From contig HG934468.1 of assembly GCA_000723505.1 (NCBI GenBank), positions 1,024,798 to 1,088,797 on the forward strand: 64,000 bases of DNA. Direction: 5' to 3'. The notes beneath the pieces are model-generated. The model was not told the origin of the DNA, searched no databases, and saw nothing but the letters and a program-made list of their open reading frames with translations. The stretch is from Mucinivorans hirudinis. GTDB taxonomy: Bacteria; Bacteroidota; Bacteroidia; Bacteroidales; Rikenellaceae. How positions within the stretch are numbered: position 1 is the stretch's first letter; each line of letters opens with the position of its first letter. Position numbers and translations under genes: made by a program. Below, one piece after another: positions 52,416 to 61,560 of the stretch.

Positions 52416-54567
52416 CCCAACTTCAACGTAATATGTATGCAAATCCTCTGTTCTTTAAGCCTTATCTGTTTTTGGCTTTCTGCGTGGGTACTACAGATTT
52501 TTCAATTCGGAGGTGGTGGTGCAGTTTTGATTGTGTGTCGTCTAAATGGTATGGGGTTGTATCCGAGGATTCGATATAGTTCCGAGGCGGCATCTGTGGG
52601 GTCCGAACAGATGCGTAGTTCTATTTGTTCTCCGAGTGCGTTTTCTGCTTTGGTGGTAATAGCCTTTTGGGTGGATAGAATGCGCTTTAATTCAGTCCAG
52701 TAATGAGTTATGCCTTGTAACTTTAGTTTGTGTCGAACTGTGTTTACAATCCAGTATGATAGTAGTCCGAAGAATAGATGGGCATCGGAGTTGTTATCTG
52801 TCTGATGGTAGATGGGGCGCAATTCCAGGTCTGTTTTGAGTTGCCGGTTTGATGTCTCTATCTCTCTAATCAAGTTATAGTACTCCCACGTAGTTCGCTC
52901 GTCAAGGGTGGTTACGTTGGTACGCAGGAAGTATGTACCAAACCGCTGCTCAGCCTGGTCTTGGCTGATTTTGATTTGCCAGCGGATATCTGACATGTGT
53001 TCGGGATTCTCACCCGAGCGGATGTAGTCTATTTGGTAATACTTGGATACAGAGGGGTATTTGCCGAGTGCACGTCCAACACGCTCCACCACCTTGTCGT
53101 ATCTCTTTGTGCCTCCTTTTGCCGTAAGAGCGTTGCGTGCCTTTGTGAGTTCAAGCTCGAAACGCTCTCGCCACTGTTGGTTCATGGAATGTTCGGTCAT
53201 TGCTTTGGCGGGGGAGGTAATGCGAAGATAGAAGTCGCCTCCCTCCCGGTGCTCGACTTGGGCTATAGTAATGGGACGCTTGCGACTATCAAGTACCGTA
53301 ACAGAGCGACCTTCCTCTTTGAGCGTATAATCTTTGAGCTTGGTTCTACTGACACAAAGGTAGTTATATCCTCGTTCTTTGAGCAATCCGAGATTGGCTT
53401 CCGTGGCTATTCCTGCATCGATGACCACCATAACTTTCTGTTGGGGGTTTGTCGAGACCGGATTCTTCGAGATAATGCCCTCCACCATCGCCGGTAGTGA
53501 ATCGGGGTCGGCTGTGTTGCCGGCAAGGATTGAACTGTATCGGATAAAGCCTTCAGTATTGATTGCCAAGGCGAGGACAAGAAGGCGACAGTCTGAGCGT
53601 TTCTCCTTCGAGCGACCAAACTTTGCCTTCTTTGAGCCTGTCTTGCTACCCTCGAAATAGAAGTTGGTCAAATCGAAGAGCATCACCCGGTTAGTGAGAT
53701 TAAACAACGAGTCGGTGCGAGAGCACAGATGACGCTCTAGCTTGTCTTTCAAGGCATAAAGCGATGGAGCAGCCGCATATACCTCGCGCTGAGTCGGGCA
53801 GTCGCCAAACTGACCCGTCAGAAGCTCCATTGCGGCAGAATTCTCGTCGAGTATACGTAGTGCCGCCCATTCCGATGGGGAATATACAGTCCGGATAATC
53901 AAGGATGCCAGTGTAGAATTTATCTTACGCTCCGACCATCCTTCGCGTCGCAGAAATGTGTCGAGCTGTAGTTCGCGTATTGCCTGAAGGCATACATTCT
54001 CTGCACCTGCCTCACGTGCATCTGTATGCTGTATTGTGTTGACATCTATTAATTTGCGGGCTTTGCGTTCTGCCTCATCATAACTTGCCCGTGCGGAATC
54101 AATCTTGCCGCTACCCTTTATCTGACTCCAAAACTTCTCGATGTATCCACGAACCTTTTCACTGTACTCTCCTCTGGGATCGGCAGTAAACATCGCCTGC
54201 TGAGCTGGGATATACGCACTCTGCTCCATCATATAGGTCAGACCGCGGCGAATCTGCACAATCTCATCGCTACACAAATCGGGAAGGTAACCCGGAGTCA
54301 ACATTACACGGGTATGCACACGTCCTATAACGTCACGGAAGGACTCCTTGATTTTATAATAAGGGAGTTCCCTGCCGTGCTCGGGGCTCAAGCGTATGTT
54401 CGATGTGAAGTACATGCCCGCTAAGGTACAACATAAAATTTACTCCCGTGGGTATTACAAAGCACTTCACCAAATAAGCATCTTCTGAAAATCAACTCAA
54501 TAGTATGAAATCACCCCCGTTTTTGAGCAAAAAAACACCGAAAAAACTTTTTGGCGTTGAAGTTGGG
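52416..54567 (-). mobile_element. IS1634-family element, copy 3 (2,152 bp), recombinant
   Basis: Both ends are intact, but the flanks do not match: in the element's own direction TTAT on the 5' side and TTAA on the 3' side. The 5' flank is the ISL3 sequence that flanks copy 2; the 3' flank is IS5-B. This copy therefore arose by recombination between two inserted copies, not by one transposition event. Confidence 0.85.
52502..54415 (-). CDS. IS1634-family transposase, copy 3
   Basis: A 637-residue intact transposase. It follows copy 2 at most diagnostic positions (VLDSRK, RSGENPEHMSDIRW, TTLDERTTWEYY) but has SQDQAEQRFG as in copies 1 and 4, so it is a mosaic. Confidence 0.92.
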   Translation of the reverse strand: MYFTSNIRLSPEHGRELPYYKIKESFRDVIGRVHTRVMLTPGYLPDLCSDEIVQIRRGLTYMMEQSAYIPAQQAMFTADPRGEYSEKVRGYIEKFWSQIKGSGKIDSARASYDEAERKARKLIDVNTIQHTDAREAGAENVCLQAIRELQLDTFLRREGWSERKINSTLASLIIRTVYSPSEWAALRILDENSAAMELLTGQFGDCPTQREVYAAAPSLYALKDKLERHLCSRTDSLFNLTNRVMLFDLTNFYFEGSKTGSKKAKFGRSKEKRSDCRLLVLALAINTEGFIRYSSILAGNTADPDSLPAMVEGIISKNPVSTNPQQKVMVVIDAGIATEANLGLLKERGYNYLCVSRTKLKDYTLKEEGRSVTVLDSRKRPITIAQVEHREGGDFYLRITSPAKAMTEHSMNQQWRERFELELTKARNALTAKGGTKRYDKVVERVGRALGKYPSVSKYYQIDYIRSGENPEHMSDIRWQIKISQDQAEQRFGTYFLRTNVTTLDERTTWEYYNLIREIETSNRQLKTDLELRPIYHQTDNNSDAHLFFGLLSYWIVNTVRHKLKLQGITHYWTELKRILSTQKAITTKAENALGEQIELRICSDPTDAASELYRILGYNPIPFRRHTIKTAPPPPN

Positions 54568-55583
54568 ATAAGAGTTACCTTGTTGCCCGTATTCCGCGTT
54601 ATATTGTTGGAGACAAGGTAGTAAGCTTGGGCGTACCGTGGTCAGCGCCATTGGAACGTATGACCACTTTGCTCGAAAAAAAACGATAGAGACTTTGCAA
54701 GTAACCAAGAGTCAGAGTGGTACTGCAAGGTTATTGCGTATAAGTTTTGACCAAGTACATCGCGTGATGCACCGAGCAGTAGAGCGCGGTATGGCATTGC
54801 GAGATAGTGATGAGCTATATAAATATGTTAGCATTGACGAGAAAGCTATAAGTCGTGGTCACGAGTACGCATCAATTTTATCGGATGAGTTGAGCGGAAT
54901 TGTGATAGAGGTTAGTAAAGGCAGGACAAAGGAAAGTGTTGATAATTTGTGTATTAAAGGTTTATCTGAGGAGCAGCGAGGGGCAGTAGAGCGAATATGC
55001 ACCGATATGTGGGATCCTTATATTTACGCAGCAAAGGAGTATTTTGGGCAAGCATTGCACTGCCACGATAATTTTCATTTGGTCGGTTATTTGAATAAGG
55101 CTGTTGATAAGGTACGTCGCCGAGAGGTTAAGTTACACGAAGATTTGAAACGAACTAAGTATTTGTGGCTCAAGGACACAAATAATTTTACAGATAAGCA
55201 GTATGCGACTTTCGAGGCTATACGGGGAGCAAATTACGAGGTATCTCGGGCTTGGCAAGTGAAGGAGAATTTTAGAGATATTCAGTTTCGGCAAGAAAAC
55301 TATCAAAGTGCATTATCAATATATATGTTTTGGAAACAGAACGCATTAAGGGTAAATATACCTGAGATAACCCAAGTAGTAGAAATGTTTGACAGGCATA
55401 AAAAAGGAATTGTAAATGCGATACTAACTGGCGCAAGTAATGCAAGGGCAGAGAGGTTAAACAGCTCTATCGAAGAGATAAAAAGAATCGGCAGAGGATA
55501 CCGTAAATTTGAAAACTTCAGAATCGCAATACTATTCTTCAATGCAAACCTCAAACTTTACCCACACGAAAACCAGTAGAACC
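54568..55583 (+). mobile_element. ISL3-family element, half copy
   Basis: The catalytic half of the ISL3 element with its GGTTCTACTGG end (at 55583, reverse strand), joined to IS1634-family copy 3 exactly as at 41128. The N-terminal half is missing. It is inserted in the membrane-protein gene that follows HU. Confidence 0.85.
54638..55579 (+). pseudogene. ISL3 transposase catalytic part, half copy
   Basis: A 313-residue frame identical to 40116-41057. It includes the eight-A slippery run but no ORF A, which has been replaced by IS1634-family DNA. Confidence 0.85.
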
Positions 55584-55717
55584 AACGGATTTATAGATTC
55601 CAACTTAAATATATCGCTCTGGGGAGCTATCAGAAAAGACAATACACAAAACAGCAATATCAGCCCAGTGACCGATATTGCTATTGTTTTGAGGTTGTAT
55701 TTGGTGATGTTGTTCAA
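55584..55717 (-). pseudogene. Membrane protein, N-terminal part (split by IS cluster)
   Basis: A short frame starting at TTG directly after the HU stop codon: NNITKYNLKTIAISVTGLILLFCVLSFLIAPQSDIF, a single signal-anchor helix. It runs into ISL3 DNA after about 45 codons. Together with 50763-51262 it probably formed one gene co-transcribed with HU. Confidence 0.55.
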
Positions 55718-55990
55718 CTACTTGATTACCTTTTGAAACTCTTTGGCCGGTTTAAACGCTGCTATTTTATGGGCCGGGATAGTAATGGTCGTGTTCTTAG
55801 AGATGTTACGAGCCACCTTTTCTGCGCGCTCTTTAATCAGAAAAGTTCCGAAGCCTCTGAGGTAAATATTCTCACCCTCAGCCATCGTGCTCTTAATCGA
55901 GTCCATTGAAGCCTCAATAACGGCAGCAATAGTGCCTTTTTCAATACCGGTTTTTTTAGCCACCGAGCTTATTAATTCTGCTTTTGTCAT
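55718..55990 (-). CDS. HU family DNA-binding protein
   Basis: A 90-residue histone-like protein that bends and compacts DNA as a dimer. It starts at MTKAELISSVAKKTG; an ATG 54 nt upstream is rejected because it lies before the -7 box (TACCTTTG, plus-strand 56015-56022). The signature is IYLRGFGTFLIKERAEKVARNISKNTTITIPAHKIAAFKPAKEF, with the beta-arm proline region ITIPAHK. The length is standard. It may be a chromosomal gene caught in the IS cluster. Confidence 0.92.
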   Translation of the reverse strand: MTKAELISSVAKKTGIEKGTIAAVIEASMDSIKSTMAEGENIYLRGFGTFLIKERAEKVARNISKNTTITIPAHKIAAFKPAKEFQKVIK

Positions 55991-56197
55991 TGCTATATTA
56001 TTATAGTTATAACACAAAGGTAATGACAAAGGTTGGAATATCAAGCTGTCTCCCGCACTAAATTTCGCGGCTAACGACTTGATTTATACAGTGTAATATA
56101 GTTCAGAATCTATGTTTAGCTTTTGATTATTAGCAGGTTGCCTTTCTGCTCATCAAAGATGTACGTTACAATGGCAGAGTTACTATACAGCCAGTGA

Positions 56198-57134
56198 TTA
56201 CTGCATAGTTGTTGGTTTTAATATCTCTCTGAAATCAAGTTCACAACCTGTCTTTTGGTCAACAAGATACATATCGTATTCTTTAATCCCTTTTTTCTCT
56301 GCCATTGAGTGAAGAATCTTTTTATTGATTTCTGATATTTTTGTTCCATAATAGATGGCAGTAGGTTGCTTAAGCTCAATTTTTAGCGTTTTTCTATCTA
56401 CTATATTTTTTGCACAGCATAAAAGTCTCCACTCCTTTTCATACTCCCAATCCACTGCTTTGTTTAGGAACATTTTTTCGGGAAATAACTGATCATGCTG
56501 AGGTATATTTGCTTCAAAGCCGTTACTCGTCAATATCCGATGTACAATTGCATTGCCAGCATAATCAGTCGCATCGTATCTATCATTTGTATAGATTACA
56601 GGATATAATAGTGCTGTTTTTCTGTCATCACAATTTTTATTGTCCACACAATTATTGCAGACAAGAAAATCCCAACCTCTTAAATCATATTCAAGCACAA
56701 ATCCTTTATGGTAGTCTGAGTAATGTGACCACATTGTGATAGACTTCACATCCTCGCTAAAACATGCAATCTTGTTGATTTCCTTAGCCCCTATTCTACA
56801 GTGGTGTAGAAATTGTTTTATTTCTTCTTTGATCTGTTCATCAGTTGCTTTAAATTGATTATGAATCTGCTTAATATCTGCAAGTGACATTTTCAGATAA
56901 CTTCCAACCATTTTTTTGGCAGTTTTTTTGCCATAATATTTTTCTTGAGTTTCAGGCAATTTCCGATTTGCACGTATGTATTTCCATATTGATTTAAGAT
57001 TCTCATATGAGGATTCCTCCTTGATTTTCTGAAAAATAAAATCTTCATCTGCATAGTATAGTGAGTCGTAGGGATCATTGAACATAGAAGCTGAAACAGC
57101 CCAAATAACATCTTTATCAAAGGCATCAAAATTC
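56198..57134 (-). pseudogene. DUF2971 protein, N-terminus lost to IS1
   Basis: The frame is open from the IS1 edge and reads LPNFDAFDKDVIWAVSASMFNDPYDSL, so the ATG at MFNDPYD is internal. Family hallmarks are FNDPYDS, IACFSEDVKSITMWSHYSDYHKGFVLEYDL and EKEWRLL. DUF2971 proteins occur in mobile and defence-rich regions and some are linked to abortive infection; function is unknown. The missing N-terminus is perhaps 20-30 residues. Confidence 0.75.
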
Positions 57135-57192
57135 GGTAGTGTTGCGAATTAGCTGAATTATGTTTATCTTTGAGGTATAAAACTCGGAGAAA

Positions 57193-57468
57193 ATGAGACA
57201 CGTAAAAGTAGTTAGCTGCCCATTTTGCGGTAGCGAAGATTTACAGAAGAATGGACATAGCCCCAATGGCACTCAAAGGTGGAAATGTAAGACTTGCGGG
57301 AAGTTTTTTCAGCTATCTTTTAAGAACAAAGGGCGCCTGCCAGACGTAAAAAGGACGATAATCACAATGATCACCAATGGGAGTGGAATACGTGATACAG
57401 CAAGAGTTTTAGGGATAAGTCCTCACACGGTAATAGGTGAGGTTAAAAAAAACTCCAAGCGAAATTAA
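57193..57468 (+). CDS. IS1 InsA-like protein
   Basis: A 91-residue zinc-finger and HTH protein: CPFCGSEDLQKNGHSPNGTQRWKCKTCGKFF (two CxxC pairs) and GSGIRDTARVLGISPHTVIGEVKK. It binds the element ends. Its last codons cover an eight-A run where reading must change frame to make transposase. Confidence 0.88.
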   Translation: MRHVKVVSCPFCGSEDLQKNGHSPNGTQRWKCKTCGKFFQLSFKNKGRLPDVKRTIITMITNGSGIRDTARVLGISPHTVIGEVKKNSKRN

Positions 57469-57928
57469 CCCCTATTTATTAGACAAGGTTGAGGCAGGCT
57501 TACTCAGGGAGCTTGATGTTGAAATAGCTTATAATGTTGAAATGGACGAATTTTGGAGTTTTGTAGGCAACAAGAAAAATCGTCGTTGGACTTGGTACGC
57601 CATCGACCGCAGCAGCGGATTAGTAGTAGCTTGGCAGAACGGCAAGCGTGATAACGAAACCTGTAAAAAGTTGCTTGATAAAATGAAATGTTTCCCAATA
57701 AATAGGTATTTTACTGATGATTGGGAGTCTTATTCAAGTCTGTTACCTGCGGGCAAACACGTTATCAGTAAGGCTTACACTTGGAAAATTGAGCGATTGA
57801 ATTTAACATTTAGAACGCACCTGAAAAGGCTTTGCCGAAAGACAATTTGTTTCTCAAAAAGCGAGCAAGTGCACGACAAACTGATAGGAATATACATCGA
57901 AAACAACCTCTACCAAAGAACACCATAA
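57437..57928 (+). CDS. IS1 InsB-like transposase part
   Basis: A 163-residue DDE part: NVEMDEFWSFVGNKKNRRWTWYAID (Asp), YFTDDWESYSSLL (Asp) and YTWKIERLNLTFRTHLKRLCRKTICFSKS (Glu). Its frame is +1 (or -2) relative to insA, not the -1 typical of IS1. Loss of one A from the run would fuse them as GEVKKTPSEIN, so polymerase slippage or a +1 shift is needed. Confidence 0.88.
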   Translation: MRLKKTPSEINPYLLDKVEAGLLRELDVEIAYNVEMDEFWSFVGNKKNRRWTWYAIDRSSGLVVAWQNGKRDNETCKKLLDKMKCFPINRYFTDDWESYSSLLPAGKHVISKAYTWKIERLNLTFRTHLKRLCRKTICFSKSEQVHDKLIGIYIENNLYQRTP

Positions 57929-57960
57929 ATATACCAATTCAGCTAATTTGAAACACTACC

Positions 57961-58810
57961 TTCTTTTTATCTCTTCGATAGAGCTGTTTAACCTCTCTGC
58001 CCTTGCATTACTTGCGCCAGTTAGTATCGCATTTACAATTCCTTTTTTATGCCTGTCAAACATTTCTACTACTTGGTTTATCTCAGGTATATTTACCCTT
58101 AATGCGTTCTGTTTCCAAAACATATATATTGATAATGCACTTTGATAGTTTTCTTGCCGAAACTGAATATCTCTAAAATTCTCCTTCACTTGCCAAGCCC
58201 GAGATACCTCGTAATTTGCTCCCCGTATAGCCTCGAAAGTCGCATACTGCTTATCTGTAAAATTATTTGTGTCCTTGAGCCACAAATACTTAGTTCGTTT
58301 CAAATCTTCGTGTAACTTAACCTCTCGGCGACGTACCTTATCAACAGCCTTATTCAAATAACCGACCAAATGAAAATTATCGTGGCAGTGCAATGCTTGC
58401 CCAAAATACTCCTTTGCTGCGTAAATATAAGGATCCCACATATCGGTGCATATTCGCTCTACTGCCCCTCGCTGCTCCTCAGATAAACCTTTAATACACA
58501 AATTATCAACACTTTCCTTTGTCCTGCCTTTACTAACCTCTATCACAATTCCGCTCAACTCATCCGATAAAATTGATGCGTACTCGTGACCACGACTTAT
58601 AGCTTTCTCGTCAATGCTAACATATTTATATAGCTCATCACTATCTCGCAATGCCATACCGCGCTCTACTGCTCGGTGCATCACACGATGTACTTGGTCA
58701 AAACTTATACGCAATAACCTTGCAGTACCACTCTGACTCTTGGTTACTTGCAAAGTCTTTATCGTTTTTTTTCGAGCAAAGTGGTCATACGTTCCAATGG
58801 CGCTGACCAC
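57961..58810 (-). pseudogene. ISL3 transposase catalytic part, C-terminus clipped
   Basis: The same sequence as 40116-41057 with a few changes (TIKTLQV, PEINQVV) up to SSIEEIKR, where IS1 cuts it. The catalytic Glu region is just retained, but the last 30 or so residues are gone. Confidence 0.85.
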
Positions 58811-59085
58811 GGTACGCCCAAGCTTATTACCTTATCTCCAACAATATAACGCGGAATACGGGCAACAAGGTAACTCTTATATTGCCACAAATCCAAGTGT
58901 CGCCACTCTCGAACTGAACGATAGTCATAGATAGGATAACTTACGCCATCAATAATTACCACTTCATTGTTATAGACAAGCTCAATACGAACTTCCTCGT
59001 TTTGCTCGTCGATGTCTACACTGCCTATAGACCAATCACTACTCATAGGCAATAATAATTTACTCAATACTTCGGTTGCTGTCAT
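58759..59085 (-). CDS. ISL3 transposase N-terminal part (ORF A)
   Basis: A 108-residue intact ORF A: YDYRSVREWRHLDLWQYKSYLVARIPRYI, then VPWSAPLERMTTLLEKKR. It overlaps ORF B in the -1 frame; GAA-AAA-AAA-C provides an A-AAA-AAA slippery heptamer at its last codons. With a -1 shift the full element would code for 405 residues, the usual ISL3 length. Confidence 0.82.
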   Translation of the reverse strand: MTATEVLSKLLLPMSSDWSIGSVDIDEQNEEVRIELVYNNEVVIIDGVSYPIYDYRSVREWRHLDLWQYKSYLVARIPRYIVGDKVISLGVPWSAPLERMTTLLEKKR

Positions 59086-59161
59086 TCGGCAAAGATAACT
59101 ATTCTCACACGAAATCCTGTAGAACCATTTTAATTACAAAGAATTAAATTTTAGAAGTCCC

Positions 59162-60013
59162 CTATAGCCCAAGTCGAGCACCGGGAGGGAGGCGACTTCT
59201 ACCTTCGCATTACCTCCCCCGCCAAAGCAATGACCGAACATTCCATGAACCAACAGTGGCGAGAGCGTTTCGAGCTTGAACTCACAAAGGCACGCAACGC
59301 TCTTACGGCAAAAGGAGGCACAAAGAGATACGACAAGGTGGTGGAGCGTATTGGAAGTGCACTCGGCAAATACCCCTCTGTATCCAAGTATTACCAAATA
59401 GACTACATACGCTCGGATAAAAACCCCGAGCAGATGTCTGATATCCACTGGCAAATCAAAATCAGCCAAGACCAGGCTGAGCAACGCTTTGGTACATACT
59501 TCCTGCGCACCAACGTAGCCACCCTTGACGAGCGATCTGCGTGGGACTACTATAACTTGATTAGAGAGATAAAGACATCAAACCGGCAACTCAAAACCGA
59601 CCTGGAATTGCGCCCCATCTACCATCAGACAGATGACAACTCCGATGCCCATCTATTCTTCGGACTCCTATCATACTGGATTGTAAACACAGTTCGACAC
59701 AAACTAAAGTTACAAGCATAACTCATTACTGGACTGAATTAAAACGTATTCTATCCACCCAAAAGGCTATCACCACCAAAGCAGAAAACGCCCTTGGAGA
59801 ACAAATAGAACTACGCATCTGTTCAGACCCAACAGATGCCGCCTCGGAACTATATCGAACGCTCCGATACAACCCTATACCATTTAGACGACACACAATC
59901 AAAACTGCACCACCACCTCCGAATTGAAAAATCTGTAGTACCCACGCAGAAAGCCAAAAACAGATAAGGTTTAAAGAACAGCGAATTTGCATACATACTG
60001 CGTTGAAGTTGGG
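59162..60013 (+). mobile_element. IS1634-family element, 3' fragment (copy 4)
   Basis: Corresponds to the last 853 bp of copy 1, ending in CGTTGAAGTTGGG (60001-60013). Its reading frame is open at the left edge and broken by a one-base deletion near 59715 (ACAAGCAT for ACAAGGCAT). The right flank TTAAGATAC is IS3 DNA, so it had inserted in the IS3 copy that follows. An A+T-rich spacer of 35 bp (59127-59161) joins it to the ISL3 end. Confidence 0.85.
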
Positions 60014-60402
60014 TTAAGATACTTGAAGATAATGAGATACGGATAAGTATGGACGGTAAAGGTAGGGCTTTGGATAATATTTTTGTCGAAAGGTTGTGGC
60101 GCAGCGTAAAATATGAGTATATTTACCTGTCGAACCCCGGCAGCGGCAAAGAGTTATATGATGGTTTGACTGACTATTTTCGTCTTTACAACACCGAAAG
60201 GCTACATCAATCGCTTGAATACAAGACCCCGAGTGAGGTCTATATGACGGCGGCACAGAAAAAGTTTGTTTCATTTCGTTGCCCTTAAGGGCAACGAAAT
60301 GAAACAAACACTAAAACAACAACTAACTATAACCCGAGAGCAAAGAAACAAATACTATCTTAAGCAGATACAAAAACTGTCCGAAGAGAGGGGAGTATTA
60401 TA
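60014..60402 (+). mobile_element. IS3-family element, 3' fragment
   Basis: The last quarter of orfB (MDGKGRALDNIFVERLWRSVKYEY with the catalytic Glu), the 46-bp palindrome (60264-60309) and the AGTATTATA end. The orfB stop TAG is changed to CAG, giving a short readthrough. The IS3 sequence upstream is replaced by the IS1634-family fragment. Confidence 0.85.
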
Positions 60403-60446
60403 TTATGACGTCAGAAGTACATTGCACCTCAATATATCAACAAAAT

Positions 60447-60473
60447 GAGGTGTCCCGAATTACGGGACACCTC
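60447..60473. terminator. Strong hairpin at the chromosome border
   Basis: GAGGTGTCCCG-AATTA-CGGGACACCTC, an 11-bp perfect stem, followed on the plus strand by AACACGTTTTT. It may be a terminator or attenuator remnant beside the IS3 end. The rest of 60403-60605 shows no gene. Confidence 0.55.
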
Positions 60474-60605
60474 AACACGTTTTTGCGAAAACCGATTATT
60501 TACACGAAATAACCAATCTAACCTACCTACTTGGTCTCCGGTAAGCGTGCTTGTTGGTTATTTATGCAAAAATTATGCCAAACTTATCGCAATCAGAAAA
60601 AAACG

Positions 60606-61502
60606 CTATTTTTTCATAAAATTCTTCACTAGTTCATCCAGCTGAGCCTCTGTTTTCAGCCTAAGTATTTCGTATTCGGGGCTATCGTTATTGAGTTGTC
60701 GGTGAGCGAGAGTGCGCCTCAGGCGCGACACCTGATGCACAAAGTCGAGGGTGGAGGAATCAAAAAATGTCTCACTAAAACGCTGCCATATATATTTGAT
60801 GGCTACAGCCGACGGGTGCAGCATATCGTCTGCATAGTAGCGATAGTCGCGAAGCTCATCATTAACAATCTCGTATGAAGGAAAATAGACAACATTATCG
60901 TACTTCTCACACAGGTGAGCCGCCGCAAGACGAAGTATCGATTTCGAGAGGCTGTTTTCAGCCAGCCCGTCACGCAGGTGTCGAACCGGGCTTACGGTAA
61001 CTATTACCTGGGCACCGCTCATTGCTACCCTCTCTAAGGAAGCAACAGCCTCCTCCACCGAGATTCGTCGCCGCGTAAATTCATCGGCGTGCATCTTGTG
61101 GCAATTTGCAACAACCTCCCCCTGACGCTCATAGATCCAAGACGTACCCAATGTCAGCGACACATAGTCGTAGTGGGTAGGCACTTCACCATTGATTCGT
61201 CCCAAAACCACAGCAGGGTCGGCTGCCGAAAACGTGCCGTGGTGTTCCATCGAGTGCCAAAGACCGTTGGCAAAAACCAACTCATCCTCACGAAATTTCC
61301 GCCGCTCAACTATATTGCAATAGCTATTGCCAATGGACACGGGGTTAAAGAGAATGCCACACGGATTGACCACCACATCAAAAAAACTCTCTCGAAGTTG
61401 CCCGCCGATATTCTCGGCAAAGCACGAGCCAAGAACCAAACCCCGCTGTCGGGGTGTGATTCTCCATCGGGATTTGGCTATCTCCACCTTCGTTGTGTAC
61501 AT
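60606..61502 (-). CDS. GSCFA-domain protein
   Basis: A 298-residue GSCFA family protein (SGNH-like hydrolase fold) common in Bacteroidota. The name-giving motif GSCFAENIGGQL is at about 26-37, with the nucleophile-position serine. GTSWIYE and VTVSPVRHLRDG are further block motifs, and YYADDMLHPSAVAIKYIWQRF holds the Asp-x-x-His of the SGNH block V. There is no signal peptide. The substrate is unknown; an esterase or acyltransferase activity on glycans is a family-level guess. Confidence 0.88.
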   Translation of the reverse strand: MYTTKVEIAKSRWRITPRQRGLVLGSCFAENIGGQLRESFFDVVVNPCGILFNPVSIGNSYCNIVERRKFREDELVFANGLWHSMEHHGTFSAADPAVVLGRINGEVPTHYDYVSLTLGTSWIYERQGEVVANCHKMHADEFTRRRISVEEAVASLERVAMSGAQVIVTVSPVRHLRDGLAENSLSKSILRLAAAHLCEKYDNVVYFPSYEIVNDELRDYRYYADDMLHPSAVAIKYIWQRFSETFFDSSTLDFVHQVSRLRRTLAHRQLNNDSPEYEILRLKTEAQLDELVKNFMKK

Positions 61503-61560
61503 CTCTTAAAGGAACTATTGGGGTTGTTCACAGGAGTGTTCCGTTGCTCTTTTGAAGTTT

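Larger units (their letters stand above)
57135..57960 (+). mobile_element. IS1-family element (826 bp)
   Basis: Ends GGTAGTGTTGCGAATTAGC (57135) and the matching GGTAGTGTTTCAAATTAGC on the reverse strand (57960). The left flank is the DUF2971 gene, the right flank ISL3 DNA; there is no target duplication. One flank was therefore deleted or exchanged after insertion. Confidence 0.9.
57961..59126 (-). mobile_element. ISL3-family element, uninterrupted copy with clipped end
   Basis: It runs from the intact CACACGAAATCC-TGTAGAACC end (59126) to an abrupt junction with IS1 at 57960, missing about 90 bp at the 3' end. It holds the empty IS1634 target CTCTTATATTGCC (58876-58888), so it represents the state before insertion of copy 2. 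Confidence 0.9.
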
